A stretch of DNA of 64,000 nt. Source: Marinibactrum halimedae (GTDB lineage Bacteria > Pseudomonadota > Gammaproteobacteria > Pseudomonadales > Cellvibrionaceae). Numbering within the stretch: position 1 is the stretch's first letter; every line of letters starts with the position of its first letter. The stretch covers positions 49,859 through 113,858 of the forward strand of contig NZ_JAJQVM010000017.1 of assembly GCF_021234875.1 (NCBI RefSeq), given 5' to 3'. The position numbers were made by a program, and so were the translations under genes. The notes beneath the pieces were generated by a model that saw nothing but the letters and a program-made list of their open reading frames with translations, was not told the origin of the DNA and did no database searches. This document shows, piece by piece, positions 46,396 through 56,499 of this stretch.

Positions 46396-46396
46396 T
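46365..46396. repeat. 16-bp tandem duplication at the 3' end of ftsQ
   Basis: GTTAACTCAGAGCAAC (46365-46380) is followed directly by GTTAACCCAGAGTGAT (46381-46396). The second copy contains the ftsQ stop codon, and a partial copy precedes the first. Confidence 0.8.
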
Positions 46397-46466
46397 GATC
46401 CGGCATGATGCTAGAGCAGCTTAATGATAAAAACACTCGCAATGATTCGCGGGAAAGGAAGTATAG

Positions 46467-46529
46467 AAAAACGCATAATAACTATGGCGTTTTCAGTTTT
46501 GCGTTTTTAAGTAAACGCCTCGTAGAGGC
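46467..46529 (+). promoter_or_regulatory. ftsA leader with mutually exclusive hairpins
   Basis: AAAAACGC (46467-46474) can pair with GCGTTTT (46487-46493) or GCGTTTTT (46501-46508). The latter can instead pair through GCGTTT with AAACGC (46513-46518). A small GCCTC-GTA-GAGGC hairpin (46517-46529) directly precedes the AGGTGG site of ftsA. The geometry resembles an attenuator or translational switch; no function is proven. Confidence 0.4.
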
Positions 46530-46538
46530 AGGTGGATA

Positions 46539-47774
46539 ATGGCAAATACAAACGACAATAGAATGATTGTTGGCTTGGATATTGGAACATCCAAAGTAGT
46601 GGCAATTGTTGCAGAGCTGTCTTCCAGTGATGAATTGGAAATTATTGGTATCGGTTCTCATCGATCTTCGGGTTTGAAAAAAGGAGTTGTTGTCAATATT
46701 GAATCCACAGTGCAAACCATTCAGCGTGCAGTTGAAGAAGCAGAATTAATGGCAGGTTGCCAAATTCATTCGGTGTATGCCGGCATTGCGGGCAGCCACA
46801 TCAGCAGTTTGAACTCGCATGGCATTGTTGCCATAAAAGACCGCGAGGTGCTTGAACAAGACCTTGAGCGAGTCATTGATGCAGCGCAAGCGGTGGCCAT
46901 TCCTGCTGACCAAAAAATACTCCATATTTTACCGCAGGAGTATTTGATTGATGACCAGGAAGGCGTGAAAGAACCGCTTGGTATGTCGGGAGTTCGCTTG
47001 GAAGCGAAAGTGCACTTAGTGACTTGCGCAGTGAATGCCGCACAAAATATTGAGAAGTGTATTCGACGTTGTGGGTTGGAGGTTGAAGATATTATTTTGG
47101 AGCAGTTGGCTTCCAGCTACTCCGTACTCACCGATGACGAAAAAGAATTGGGTGTGTGCATGGTCGATATTGGTGGGGGTACAACGGATATTGCTATTTT
47201 CACTGAAGGGGCAATTCGTCATACCGGTGTTATTCCCATCGCGGGTGATCAGGTGACCAACGACATTGCCATGGCATTACGTACACCAACGCCTCATGCC
47301 GAAGAAATTAAAATTAAATACGCCTGCGCATTAGCAAAACTCACGGGCGCAGATGAAAGTATTAAGGTTCCCAGTGTGGGTGATCGCGAGGCAAGAGACT
47401 TATCTCGTCAAGCATTAGCGGAAGTAGTGGAACCACGTTATGACGAATTATTTACATTGGTACAAGCCGAACTGCGCCGCAGTGGCTACGAAGACTTAAT
47501 TGCCGCTGGCATTGTTTTAACAGGCGGTACGTCAAAAATGGAAGGTGTTGTGGATTTGGCCGAGGAAATATTTCACATGCCAGTGCGCTTAGGTGCGCCG
47601 CAAAACGTGAGAGGGTTATCGGATATCGTCAACAACCCGATTTATTCAACGGGTGTCGGTCTTCTGCAATATGGTGCTCAACAGCAAATGGAGGGGTTGC
47701 GTCGGGGAATAATACCTGAAACAGGGGAAGGTTGGTGGAGCCGAGTTAAGTCGTGGTTTGAGTCCAACATGTAA
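46539..47774 (+). CDS. ftsA: Cell division protein FtsA
   Basis: This is a 411-aa actin-like ATPase that tethers FtsZ to the membrane and recruits later divisome proteins. Actin-fold motifs: phosphate 1 VGLDIGTSKVVAIVAE near residue 9, the FtsA-specific 1C domain (~85-165), phosphate 2 VDIGGGTTDIAIF near 208 and the adenosine motif GIVLTGGTSKMEGV near 325. The C-terminal amphipathic helix (WWSRVKSWFES) that binds the membrane is present. Length fits E. coli FtsA (420). An AGGTGG site lies just upstream, next to a small hairpin. Confidence 0.97.
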   Translation: MANTNDNRMIVGLDIGTSKVVAIVAELSSSDELEIIGIGSHRSSGLKKGVVVNIESTVQTIQRAVEEAELMAGCQIHSVYAGIAGSHISSLNSHGIVAIKDREVLEQDLERVIDAAQAVAIPADQKILHILPQEYLIDDQEGVKEPLGMSGVRLEAKVHLVTCAVNAAQNIEKCIRRCGLEVEDIILEQLASSYSVLTDDEKELGVCMVDIGGGTTDIAIFTEGAIRHTGVIPIAGDQVTNDIAMALRTPTPHAEEIKIKYACALAKLTGADESIKVPSVGDREARDLSRQALAEVVEPRYDELFTLVQAELRRSGYEDLIAAGIVLTGGTSKMEGVVDLAEEIFHMPVRLGAPQNVRGLSDIVNNPIYSTGVGLLQYGAQQQMEGLRRGIIPETGEGWWSRVKSWFESNM

Positions 47775-47829
47775 AACGAATCAATAAAAAATTTATCGTA
47801 TTTCATCAGGGAAAAAGAGGGTAACCATA

Positions 47830-49008
47830 ATGTTTGAGCTTGTAGATAGCGTACCGCAAAATGCGGTCATTAAAGTAATTGGTGTGGGTGGCGGAGGAGG
47901 CAATGCCGTCAAACACATGATTGCCAATCAGGTAGACGGCGTTGAGTTTATTTGCGCAAACACCGATGCGCAGGCGCTGAAAGATATTGATGCACGTACC
48001 GTATTACAGTTAGGTCAAGGTATGACCAAAGGCTTGGGTGCTGGGGCGAATCCAGAAATTGGTCGCCAAGCGGCCATGGAAGATCGGGATCGTATCGCAG
48101 AAGTGCTCAGCGGTGCAGATATGGTCTTTATTACGGCTGGTATGGGCGGCGGTACTGGCACCGGTGGGGCACCGGTTGTGGCAGAAGTCGCTCGTGAAAT
48201 GGGTATTCTTACCGTTGCAGTCGTTACCAAGCCATTCCCATTTGAAGGGAAAAAGCGCATGGCTATTGCGGATCGTGGTATTACTGAATTAGAAGAATCG
48301 GTCGATTCACTCATCACTATTCCCAATGAAAAATTGCTCTCCGTATTGGGCAGTGCAACGTCATTGCTCGATGCCTTTAAAGCAGCAAACGATGTGTTAT
48401 TGGGAGCGGTGCAAGGTATTGCTGATTTGATCATCCGTCCTGGAATGATCAATGTCGATTTCGCTGATGTACGTACAGTCATGTCTGAGATGGGTATGGC
48501 GATGATGGGTACTGGTTTTGCTAGTGGTGAGAATCGTGCCCGTGAAGCGGCTGAAGCGGCAATTCGTAGTCCTTTGCTGGATGACATTAATCTTCAAGGT
48601 GCTCGCGGTATTCTAGTGAATATCACCGCAGGTATGGACTTATCTTTGGGTGAGTTCTCCGAGGTGGGTGATACCGTTGAAGAATTTGCTTCAGGTGATG
48701 CGACGGTGGTAGTTGGTACCGTGATTGACCCAGATATGAGCGGAGAATTACGTGTAACAGTCGTTGCAACCGGATTGGGCTCTGCCATTAACCGCGAAGA
48801 GAAAAAGCCTAATGCTCCAGTCAGTAAAGTGATTGATAATTCAGCATTGCGTGCAAATGGGCAGCCTGACTACAGCAGCTTGGATAAGCCAACTGTCATG
48901 CGTAAACAAGCAAGCCGTGGTGGTACACAGACTGCTCAAGCTGCACTCGATGATAAGGATATGGAATATTTAGATATTCCTGCGTTCTTACGTCGTCAGG
49001 CAGATTAA
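47830..49008 (+). CDS. ftsZ: Cell division protein FtsZ
   Basis: This is a 392-aa tubulin-like GTPase that forms the Z-ring. It has the opening [14 protein letters not shown], the tubulin signature [10 protein letters not shown] near 107, the T7 synergy loop [11 protein letters not shown] near 207, a variable linker and the conserved C-terminal peptide [12 protein letters not shown] that binds FtsA and ZipA. AGAGGG lies about 9 nt before the ATG. Length is typical (383-400). It is 55 bp behind ftsA and is followed by a 228-bp gap to lpxC. Confidence 0.98.
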   Translation: MFELVDSVPQNAVIKVIGVGGGGGNAVKHMIANQVDGVEFICANTDAQALKDIDARTVLQLGQGMTKGLGAGANPEIGRQAAMEDRDRIAEVLSGADMVFITAGMGGGTGTGGAPVVAEVAREMGILTVAVVTKPFPFEGKKRMAIADRGITELEESVDSLITIPNEKLLSVLGSATSLLDAFKAANDVLLGAVQGIADLIIRPGMINVDFADVRTVMSEMGMAMMGTGFASGENRAREAAEAAIRSPLLDDINLQGARGILVNITAGMDLSLGEFSEVGDTVEEFASGDATVVVGTVIDPDMSGELRVTVVATGLGSAINREEKKPNAPVSKVIDNSALRANGQPDYSSLDKPTVMRKQASRGGTQTAQAALDDKDMEYLDIPAFLRRQAD

Positions 49009-49236
49009 GTTTGTATTCAGTATCCAAGCGCTAATCTGGATGTTAGTAATGGCTAAACGGCAATTTTAATGGTGTGTTTTTTGATTGTTTGTTGAGCGTA
49101 ATGTCTGTGACGTAATGAGCGAAGTGACTAAATGCGAATCTCGTTGGTTTGCTGTGTGCTTCCTGTTACACTTTGCACATTTTTGTGCTTGGTTAAAATT
49201 TGATCAGGCGAATATTTTCGGAGACTCGTTCAGTTA

Positions 49237-50151
49237 ATGATTAGGCAGCGGACACTAAAAAATGCAATCCGGGCAACTGGTGTTGGTTTACACACTGGTG
49301 ACAAAGTCTATCTCACCTTAAAGCCCGCCCCGGTGGATACGGGTATTTTGTTCAGACGAACAGATTTGAACCCGGTTGTTGAGATAGAAGCAAAAGCGGA
49401 AAACGTTGGTGATACGACACTCTCCACTACCCTGATGAAAGGTGATGTGCGTGTATCCACCGTTGAGCATTTACTGTCTGCCATGGCGGGTCTTGGAATT
49501 GACAATGCGATTGTTGAGGTTAGCGCGGCTGAAGTGCCGATTATGGATGGTTCTGCGGGACCTTTCGTTTTTTTAATTCAGTCAGCGGGTATCGAAGAAC
49601 AAACAGCACCAAAGAAATTCATCAGAATTAAAAAACCGATCAGTGTTCAAGAAGGAGACAAAAAGGCCGACTTTTTACCCTTTAACGGTTTTAAAGTCTG
49701 TTTCAGTATCGACTTTGATCACCCTGTATTTCGAGATAGAAAACTGGAGTCTGAAGTTGATTTTTCCAGTACCTCCTTTGTCAAAGAAGTGAGTCGTGCG
49801 AGAACATTTGGTTTTATGCAAGATATTGAGTACTTGCGCTCCAAAGGCTTGGTTAAAGGTGGAAGTGTTGATAACGCCATTGTGGTCGATGACTATCGCA
49901 TTTTGAATGAAGATGGTCTTCGCTACGAAGATGAGTTCGTGAAGCACAAAATCTTAGATGCCATTGGTGATTTGTACCTGCTGGGAAATAGCCTGATCGG
50001 TGAGTTCAAAGCCCATAAATCTGGCCATGCATTGAATAACAAATTGTTGAGATCTTTAATTCAGCGTGAAGATGCGTGGGAAGTGGTTACTTTTGAAGAT
50101 GAACAGGAAGCACCGATTTCCTATGTTAAACCGGTTATGGCAGTTTCTTAA
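49237..50151 (+). CDS. lpxC: UDP-3-O-acyl-N-acetylglucosamine deacetylase LpxC
   Basis: This is a 304-aa zinc deacetylase catalysing the committed step of lipid A synthesis. Zinc ligands are visible in [10 protein letters not shown] (His near 79) and in [15 protein letters not shown] (His and Asp near 238-242). The catalytic His is in [11 protein letters not shown] near 265. The family start [20 protein letters not shown] is intact. Length equals the family norm (~305). In enterobacteria LpxC is degraded by FtsH through a C-terminal tail; here the tail ends [15 protein letters not shown] lies 13 nt upstream of the ATG, a little far. Confidence 0.97.
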   Translation: MIRQRTLKNAIRATGVGLHTGDKVYLTLKPAPVDTGILFRRTDLNPVVEIEAKAENVGDTTLSTTLMKGDVRVSTVEHLLSAMAGLGIDNAIVEVSAAEVPIMDGSAGPFVFLIQSAGIEEQTAPKKFIRIKKPISVQEGDKKADFLPFNGFKVCFSIDFDHPVFRDRKLESEVDFSSTSFVKEVSRARTFGFMQDIEYLRSKGLVKGGSVDNAIVVDDYRILNEDGLRYEDEFVKHKILDAIGDLYLLGNSLIGEFKAHKSGHALNNKLLRSLIQREDAWEVVTFEDEQEAPISYVKPVMAVS

Positions 50152-50710
50152 GATAGCTCCTTAATATAGGTTATAAGGAGTATGTAAGCACTCACAATTT
50201 TTTTTGTGTTACTCTCCTCGTTTTGATCTGATTTTGTTCATTTCTCTCGAATGGTGTGACCCATTTAACTAAATGGGTGTGCGCCAGTGTTGTATATCCT
50301 ACCGTCATTTGGCATTATCAGCGGCTGATAAAGACCTAGTCTTTTAATTAGCGTCTATTCTGTAAAAAATTTGGGTGCCGATTTGGCTTACATAATGACC
50401 ATCTTTGTGCAAGAAAGATGGTCATGGATGTGGAGTCAAATTAAATATCGAGCTAAGTTGGTACTTTTTACAGCCACTCCAATGATTCATAGTGTATGCA
50501 GGGATGGATGTTACGCCATTGAAGGTGTAAACATTGGTTGATATGCATGCAGTACGCACGTATCACACATAGGCATATAGGTAGACACTTTACTTTGAAC
50601 ACATCGTAATGGTGGGCTTCGGGTTCAAAAGCGCGACTGTATTGTTTTTTGATTTGGTCGTTTATGACCAGCAGCAGAGCCGCTGAAACGTTCTTGATTC
50701 AAGTGTTGTT
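50152..50710. other. Gene-free region between lpxC and the M23 peptidase
   Basis: 559 bp. In Pseudomonas a DUF721 gene lies here on the opposite strand; no counterpart is present on either strand. Three hairpins are seen: CTCCTTA/TAAGGAG (50157-50180), ACCCATTTA/TAAATGGGT (50259-50278) and a 12-bp perfect one (50395-50425). Confidence 0.6.
50395..50425. repeat. 12-bp perfect hairpin between lpxC and the M23 peptidase gene
   Basis: ATGACCATCTTT and AAAGATGGTCAT flank a 7-nt loop. No T-run follows, so it is not a standard terminator; an operator or RNA structure is possible. Confidence 0.65.
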
Positions 50711-51646
50711 ATGAAAGTCATTGTTGTCGGAAAAAATCATTCTCGCACGCGAAGCTTCAACATATCGAGTTGGGCGCGTGCTTTGTTGTCTATTTGTTTG
50801 CTGGGCATTCCTCTTGGTGCGACACTCATTGGCTATCAGCTTGGTGCTGGCCGTGATGAACAAACAGATGTTTTGGCGGATGATTCGGCCCAAGCCCTGA
50901 AGCAAGCAATCGACACACAGAAACGGACCGTCGAACAAACCCGCCGTGAAACAGAAGAGCATTTAGCAGCTCTTACTTTGCGTATGGCTGAGTTGCAAGC
51001 TCGATTGGTCAGACTGGATGCATTGGGCGAGCGTCTTACCACGATAGCAAAACTGGATTCTGGTGAGTTCGATTTTAGTCAAACTCCCGCCCTTGGTGGT
51101 CCTGAGTCGTTAGAAGCTCAAAGTACATACATTCCTCCTACTTTTATCGAAGTCATTGATCAGTTAGCAGATCAAATAGCAGATCGCGAGCAGCAGTTAG
51201 AAACGCTCGAAATTTTAATGGCGAATCGAAAAATTCAAAGCGACCTTTTTATCGCAGGCCGCCCTATCAAGAAAGGGTGGATGTCATCCCGTTTTGGTCG
51301 TCGAACAGACCCATTTAACGGCAAGATTGCATGGCATGGTGGTGTTGATTTCGCTGGAAAATTTGGTTCAGACATCATTTCTGTTGCATCAGGTGTTGTG
51401 ACTTGGTCAGACAAGCGTAGCGGTTATGGCCAAATGGTTGAGGTGAGCCATGGTGGTGGCTTTTCAACCCGTTATGCTCACAATAGCGAAAACCTTGTTA
51501 AGGTGGGTGATGTAGTTAAAAAAGGACAAGTTATCGCTTTAATGGGAAGTAGTGGACGTTCCACAGGCCCACACGTTCACTTTGAAGTTTATAAAAACGG
51601 TCGTGCTGTCGATCCGTCTTCCTATATTCATCGCACTCACCGATAA
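50711..51646 (+). CDS. M23 (LytM-type) peptidase family protein
   Basis: This is a 311-aa envelope protein. A membrane anchor lies at ~22-45 (ARALLSICLLGIPLGATLIGYQL), a coiled coil at ~60-125, and the LytM domain at ~190-305. The zinc site looks complete: HGGVDFAG (His and Asp near 208-212) and HVHFEVYKNG near 287; the LytM start is SSRFGRRTDPF. It probably cleaves peptidoglycan peptide cross-links or activates amidases during division, like related anchored M23 factors. The position between lpxC and secA is conserved in pseudomonads. The ribosome binding site is weak. Confidence 0.92.
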   Translation: MKVIVVGKNHSRTRSFNISSWARALLSICLLGIPLGATLIGYQLGAGRDEQTDVLADDSAQALKQAIDTQKRTVEQTRRETEEHLAALTLRMAELQARLVRLDALGERLTTIAKLDSGEFDFSQTPALGGPESLEAQSTYIPPTFIEVIDQLADQIADREQQLETLEILMANRKIQSDLFIAGRPIKKGWMSSRFGRRTDPFNGKIAWHGGVDFAGKFGSDIISVASGVVTWSDKRSGYGQMVEVSHGGGFSTRYAHNSENLVKVGDVVKKGQVIALMGSSGRSTGPHVHFEVYKNGRAVDPSSYIHRTHR

Positions 51647-51689
51647 TACTCCCCCTTTCGAACTTGCGCGATTGAGCGCCTTCCTGTTT

Positions 51690-51718
51690 ACTGTGCCCCC
51701 ACATTGGTAGGGCACAGT
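51690..51718 (+). promoter_or_regulatory. Hairpin in the secA leader
   Basis: ACTGTGCCC and GGGCACAGT (9-bp perfect stem, 11-nt loop) lie 30 nt before the secA start; a run of six T occurs about 11 nt later, too far for a normal terminator. It could moderate secA translation or transcription; no SecM-like peptide is encoded here. Confidence 0.45.
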
Positions 51719-51748
51719 GCAATACGACATTTTTTCACGGATAACAAA

Positions 51749-54451
51749 ATGATAGGCAAAATTTTTAGAGCGGTTTTTGGGACAAAAAATGATCGAGAGT
51801 TGAAGCGAATGCGCAAGTTGGTTGGGAAGGTCAACGCACTCGAAGAAACCTATCAAGCGCTCTCAGATGAACAGATAAAAGAAAAAACAGCGGAGTTTAA
51901 AAAGCGCTATCAAGAGGGGGAAACTCTTGATGCATTATTACCAGAAGCCTTTGCGCTGGCGCGTGAAGCCAGTAAACGTGTGCTGAATATGCGCCACTTT
52001 GATGTGCAAGTTATTGGGGGCATCACCTTGCATGAAGGGCGTATTGCTGAGATGCGTACTGGTGAGGGTAAAACCTTGATGGCGACGTTGCCCTCGTACT
52101 TAAATGCCCTGTCTGGTAAGGGTGTTCATATTGTTACCGTGAATGACTATCTGGCTCGTCGAGATGCCAATTGGAACCGCCCGCTGTTTGAAGCCTTAGG
52201 TTTGACTGTTGGAGTGATTCATTCGATGCAGGACCCAGGTGATAAGCGTGCTGCCTATCAAGCCGATATTACCTATGGCACGAATAACGAATTTGGTTTT
52301 GACTACCTTCGTGACAATATGGCCTTGCGCTTGGATGATCGAAATCAACGTCCATTAAATTTTGCGATTGTGGATGAGGTGGACTCCATCTTAATTGACG
52401 AGGCACGGACACCATTAATCATTTCTGGCGCAGCGCAAGACTCATCAGCGTTGTATAAGAAAATCAATAGCTTAATTTCCTTGCTGAAAGCGCAGCTCGA
52501 AGAAGAAGATGGGCACTATGTTGTCGATGAAAAAGCGCGCCAAGTTGAGCTGACCGAATCTGGCCACCAATATGTTGAAGAAATTTTAAGCGGTAACGGA
52601 TTGTTGTCAGAAGGCGATAGCTTATATGCGGCGGCCAATTTGGGTTTATTGCATCATGTCCACGCTGCATTAAGAGCGCATACCCTCTTCCATAAAGACG
52701 TGGATTATATTGTTCAGAATAATCAAGTACTCCTGATTGATGAACATACAGGGCGTACCATGCCTGGTCGCCGTTTGTCTGAAGGATTGCATCAGGCCTT
52801 AGAAGCCAAAGAAGGCCTCCACATTCAAAATGAAAGCCAAACATTGGCATCCACAACCTTTCAAAACTATTTCCGTTTGTACTCTAAGCTTAGTGGTATG
52901 ACGGGTACGGCAGATACTGAAGCGGTAGAATTCCATCAAATATACGGGTTGGATGTAGTCGTTATCCCAACGAATAAGCCTATTCAGCGTGACGATTTGA
53001 ATGATTTGGTTTATTTGTCGCTAGAAGAAAAATACGACGCTATCGTGGCGGACATTAAAGACTGCCAAGAAAAGAAAGCACCGGTGTTGGTGGGTACGGC
53101 GTCTATTGAGACGTCTGAGATTATGTCCAATCGCCTTCACAAAGCGGGCATTAAGCACCAAGTGTTAAATGCTAAGTATCATGAAAAAGAAGCGGATATT
53201 ATTGCCCAAGCGGGTCGCCCAGGTACCGTGACAATTGCAACCAATATGGCGGGTCGTGGTACGGATATTGTGCTTGGAGGTAACTGGGAAGCAGAAGTTG
53301 CGGCAGTGGACAACCCTAGCACGGCACAAGTGGATGAGATTAAAGCGGAATGGAAGAAGCGTAACGAAGTGGTACTTGCCGCAGGTGGATTACACATTAT
53401 CGGTACGGAGCGTCATGAATCTCGTCGGATTGATAATCAGCTGCGTGGCCGTTCTGGTCGTCAAGGTGATCCCGGGATTACGCGCTTTTATTTATCACTT
53501 GAAGATAACTTGATGAGAATCTTTGCCTCAGACCGAGTGCGTAACTTTATGAAAGCGCTGGGTATGGAAAAAGGTGAAGCTATTGAGCATCGAATGGTCA
53601 GTAATGCCATTGAAAAAGCACAGCGTAAAGTTGAAGGCAGAAACTTTGACATGCGTAAGCAGCTGTTGGAATACGATGATGTGGCTAATGACCAGCGCCA
53701 AGTTATTTATCAGCAGCGCCGTGAAATTTTAGAGGCAGAAACCATTTCTGATACGGTTGATGCTATTCGTGCAGATGCTGTAGCAGATGTTTTCGGTAAT
53801 TATGTTCCACCACAAAGTGTGGAAGAGCAGTGGGATGTTCCGGGGTTGGAGCAATATTTAGAGGCGGAATTTGGATTGCGTCTACCGATCCAGCAATGGC
53901 TGAAAGAAGATAAGTCGTTACACGAAGAAACCTTGCTGGAGAAGGTCACTGCCGAAGTGAATGCCTTCTGGGTAGCGAAATGTGAGCGTTTTGGTGACGT
54001 AATTAAAGATGTTGAAAAACAAATTTTCTTGCAGGTATTGGATATGCTTTGGAAAGAGCATTTATCCAATATGGATCACTTGCGTCAAGGTATCGGCTTA
54101 CGTGCATACGCTCAGCGAAATCCCAAACAGGAATATAAGCGTGAATCATTTGAGTTGTTTCAGTCGATGTTGAATAACATCAAGCATGAAGTGACCAAAG
54201 TTTTAGCGCGTGTAGAACCGATTTCTCAAGAACAAATTGAAGAAATGGAGCGCCGTCAACGGGAAGCTCAAGAAAACATGCGCATGAAAATGGAGCATGC
54301 AGAAGCTAATGCGTTGCAGCCAGAAAATACAGAAGCGACTAGGGATGTCCCGGAATCTGTTCGACGTATGGAGCCCAAAGTTGGACGAAATGACCCTTGT
54401 CCGTGTGGGTCTGGTAAAAAATATAAGCAATGCTGTGGCAAGCTTACCTAA
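51749..54451 (+). CDS. secA: Preprotein translocase ATPase SecA
   Basis: This is a 900-aa motor that pushes unfolded precursors through SecYEG. I start it at ATG 51749 ([18 protein letters not shown]), as in relatives; an in-frame TTG at 51704 would add 15 unlike residues. Motifs: Walker [12 protein letters not shown] near 100, the DEAD-type block [13 protein letters not shown] near 209, [16 protein letters not shown] near 505 and GRQGDPG near 585. The C-terminal zinc-binding SEC-C motif [17 protein letters not shown], which contacts SecB, is present. Length fits E. coli SecA (901). A terminator follows. Confidence 0.98.
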   Translation: MIGKIFRAVFGTKNDRELKRMRKLVGKVNALEETYQALSDEQIKEKTAEFKKRYQEGETLDALLPEAFALAREASKRVLNMRHFDVQVIGGITLHEGRIAEMRTGEGKTLMATLPSYLNALSGKGVHIVTVNDYLARRDANWNRPLFEALGLTVGVIHSMQDPGDKRAAYQADITYGTNNEFGFDYLRDNMALRLDDRNQRPLNFAIVDEVDSILIDEARTPLIISGAAQDSSALYKKINSLISLLKAQLEEEDGHYVVDEKARQVELTESGHQYVEEILSGNGLLSEGDSLYAAANLGLLHHVHAALRAHTLFHKDVDYIVQNNQVLLIDEHTGRTMPGRRLSEGLHQALEAKEGLHIQNESQTLASTTFQNYFRLYSKLSGMTGTADTEAVEFHQIYGLDVVVIPTNKPIQRDDLNDLVYLSLEEKYDAIVADIKDCQEKKAPVLVGTASIETSEIMSNRLHKAGIKHQVLNAKYHEKEADIIAQAGRPGTVTIATNMAGRGTDIVLGGNWEAEVAAVDNPSTAQVDEIKAEWKKRNEVVLAAGGLHIIGTERHESRRIDNQLRGRSGRQGDPGITRFYLSLEDNLMRIFASDRVRNFMKALGMEKGEAIEHRMVSNAIEKAQRKVEGRNFDMRKQLLEYDDVANDQRQVIYQQRREILEAETISDTVDAIRADAVADVFGNYVPPQSVEEQWDVPGLEQYLEAEFGLRLPIQQWLKEDKSLHEETLLEKVTAEVNAFWVAKCERFGDVIKDVEKQIFLQVLDMLWKEHLSNMDHLRQGIGLRAYAQRNPKQEYKRESFELFQSMLNNIKHEVTKVLARVEPISQEQIEEMERRQREAQENMRMKMEHAEANALQPENTEATRDVPESVRRMEPKVGRNDPCPCGSGKKYKQCCGKLT

Positions 54452-54491
54452 TATTGTTTCAATTCTGTAGTAAAGGTATACACTAAAAATT

Positions 54492-54517
54492 AAGGGCCGC
54501 GTTTGCGGCCTTTTTTA
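54492..54517 (+). terminator. Rho-independent terminator of secA
   Basis: GGCCGC-GTTT-GCGGCC stem followed by six T, about 45 bp past the stop codon. Confidence 0.9.
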
Positions 54518-54566
54518 TTTTTGTTATGGTGCAGCCTGATGAAAATACACTGTAGAGAGTTTATTT

Positions 54567-55859
54567 ATGTCTGTCTCTGGTTTCGATTTTTCGCCCTTAA
54601 GCCCTGTCCCTGGCATCCGTCTTGGTACGGCATTTGCCGATATAAAAGGTAAAAATCCTGATAAAAAATCCAGGGACGATATGGCTGTAATGGCTTTTGA
54701 TGAAGGCGCGAGTGTTGCGGGGGTTTTCACTCAAAATGCATTTTGTGCCGCTCCTGTTGAAATCTGTCGACGTCACCTTGGTGAAAATATACGAGCATTC
54801 GTTATTAATGCTGGTAATGCTAACGCTTGTACTGGTGAAGCAGGATTGTCAGATGCTGAGCAGTCCTGTGAATACCTAGCGACGTCATTGGGTATTTCAG
54901 CGCAGTCTGTCATGCCGTTTTCGACGGGGGTTATTGGGGTGCCGTTGCCCATGCCCCGTCTTTTAGACGGGATTCAAGGATGCGTAGACAATCTGGATGA
55001 GCAACATTGGGAGCAGGCTGCGCACGCCATTATGACCACAGATACCCGTCCAAAAGGTCACTCTGTTCAGTTTGTGCATGAGGGAGAGGCCGTTATTGTT
55101 ACGGGTATCGCCAAAGGCTCAGGGATGATTAAACCGAATATGGCAACCATGCTTGCCTATGTCGGGACCAATGCCAAGGTCGCGACACCAATATTGCAGG
55201 CACTCCTTGTTGAATGTACCGAGAAGAGTTTTAACCGAATCACTGTGGATGGCGATACGTCCACCAATGACTCCTGCATGTTGGTCGCAACGGGAAAAAC
55301 ATCTTTGCCAGAAATCCAAGAGGCTTCCGGTGACCTTTATGAGAAACTAAAAACAGCTGTGTTCGAAGTGTTATTACACTCTGCACAAAGTATTGTCGCA
55401 GATGGAGAAGGCGCTACGAAGTTTCTCTCGGTGCTGGTGCAGGAGGGGGAAAGTACTCAGGAGTGTTTACGAGTCGCTTATGCAGTAGCGCAATCTCCTT
55501 TGATTAAAACAGCTTTGTTTGCCAGTGACCCGAATTGGGGGAGGATTGTTGCTGCAATTGGTTATGCCGGAGTAAAAGGGTTGGATGCCAATGCCGTTCG
55601 GGTATACCTAGGAATGGGTATTGTCTCCGATGTTGTTAAAGGTGCTAGCGCGTCCGCAGTGAATATTGCGAATGAGGTTCTTATTGTAGAGCAGGGCGGC
55701 TGTGCAAAGGGTTACCGGGAAGAGGTAGGACAGCGTATTTTTGACCACGAATTTATTACTTTGCGAATTGCATTAGGGAGAGGTCAGAAGTCAGAAACCG
55801 TTTGGACAACGGATCTTTCACATGAGTATGTCAAGATCAATGCAGAATACCGGACGTAA
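54567..55859 (+). CDS. argJ: Bifunctional glutamate N-acetyltransferase / amino-acid acetyltransferase ArgJ
   Basis: This is a 430-aa enzyme of arginine synthesis that moves acetyl groups from N-acetylornithine to glutamate. It is made as a precursor that cleaves itself at the Ala-Thr bond; the site KPNMATMLA is visible near residue 190, so the beta subunit would begin at the Thr. Other blocks: PVPGIRLGTAFADIK, NAGNANACTGEAG, STGVIGVPLPM, DGDTSTNDSC and FASDPNWGRIVAAIGYAG. It is slightly longer than usual (405), partly from an N-terminal insert (KNPDKKSRD). TAGAGAG lies upstream. The secA-argJ-mutT order matches pseudomonads. Confidence 0.96.
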   Translation: MSVSGFDFSPLSPVPGIRLGTAFADIKGKNPDKKSRDDMAVMAFDEGASVAGVFTQNAFCAAPVEICRRHLGENIRAFVINAGNANACTGEAGLSDAEQSCEYLATSLGISAQSVMPFSTGVIGVPLPMPRLLDGIQGCVDNLDEQHWEQAAHAIMTTDTRPKGHSVQFVHEGEAVIVTGIAKGSGMIKPNMATMLAYVGTNAKVATPILQALLVECTEKSFNRITVDGDTSTNDSCMLVATGKTSLPEIQEASGDLYEKLKTAVFEVLLHSAQSIVADGEGATKFLSVLVQEGESTQECLRVAYAVAQSPLIKTALFASDPNWGRIVAAIGYAGVKGLDANAVRVYLGMGIVSDVVKGASASAVNIANEVLIVEQGGCAKGYREEVGQRIFDHEFITLRIALGRGQKSETVWTTDLSHEYVKINAEYRT

Positions 55860-55925
55860 TGCCAAACTCTGTATGGTTAGTATAAACGTATTGAATGTTT
55901 ATGAATGAAGCAGATTTGAGTAATC

Positions 55926-56348
55926 ATGTTGAATGAGAAAAAAATGGTAAAAGTGGCGGTGGGTGTGATTATCCGTGATCAAAAAATTCTATTATCTAAG
56001 CGTCCTGACCATCTTCATCAAGGTGGTTTATGGGAGTTTCCTGGCGGTAAAATAGAAAATAATGAAACAGTAGAAGATGCTTTAGGGAGAGAGCTGGCGG
56101 AAGAGCTAGGGGTTCAAGTCATTCGAAGTGAATCGCTAATGGATGTCAAACACGATTACATTGATAAGTCTGTGTTATTACAGGTGCACATGGTTCGTCA
56201 CTTTATTGGGGGGCCGACAGAGGCGGATACATTAGGAGAGGAAGGTCAATTAGTTCGTTGGGTGCCGATCGAAGAGCTTGATCATTATGAGTTTCCTGCT
56301 GCCAACCAGTCCATTTTAATGGCTATTAAAAACTCATCACTTTCTTAA
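55926..56348 (+). CDS. mutT: 8-oxo-dGTP diphosphatase, MutT type
   Basis: This is a 140-aa Nudix hydrolase that removes oxidised dGTP from the nucleotide pool to prevent A:T to C:G mutations. The sequence shows VAVGVIIRDQKILLSKRP, HQGGLWEFPGGKIENNET and REL-EELGV in the Nudix box, with the WEFPGGK typical of MutT. It lies 66 bp after argJ on the same strand, as in Pseudomonas, where the MutT-like protein is longer with a thiamine-phosphate-synthase-like domain; here only the Nudix domain is present. A terminator follows. Confidence 0.93.
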   Translation: MLNEKKMVKVAVGVIIRDQKILLSKRPDHLHQGGLWEFPGGKIENNETVEDALGRELAEELGVQVIRSESLMDVKHDYIDKSVLLQVHMVRHFIGGPTEADTLGEEGQLVRWVPIEELDHYEFPAANQSILMAIKNSSLS

Positions 56349-56440
56349 TTGTTGAGAGGCACTACGATTTGCTTGGTAAGGCTGCTCCAATTTGGTAGCA
56401 CTGTAATACCTAGATCGTAGCTTGCTCACTGTATGATTTT

Positions 56441-56487
56441 CTTAGGAGTTGAATTTGGAAGAATTGATAAACTCCTAAGATTTTTTT
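56441..56487 (+). terminator. Rho-independent terminator of mutT
   Basis: CTTAGGAGTT and AACTCCTAAG form a perfect 10-bp stem with a 19-nt loop, followed by seven T. On the minus strand no T-run follows, so it serves mutT rather than the convergent porin gene. Confidence 0.85.
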
Positions 56488-56499
56488 AATTTCTGTGCA

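Noticed and set aside
48015..48587. 190-codon open frame antisense to ftsZ
   Set aside because: Fully inside ftsZ with Ser/Pro/Thr-rich shadow composition and no ribosome binding site.
49173..49199. lpxC promoter (TTGCAC ... TAAAAT)
   Set aside because: The hexamers are reasonable but the spacing is only 15 bp and similar combinations are frequent in this AT-rich gap, so I do not list it as a feature.
51647..51748. secM-like arrest peptide before secA
   Set aside because: The 102-bp gap has no separate open frame long enough and no arrest motif; the only frame is the in-frame extension of secA itself.
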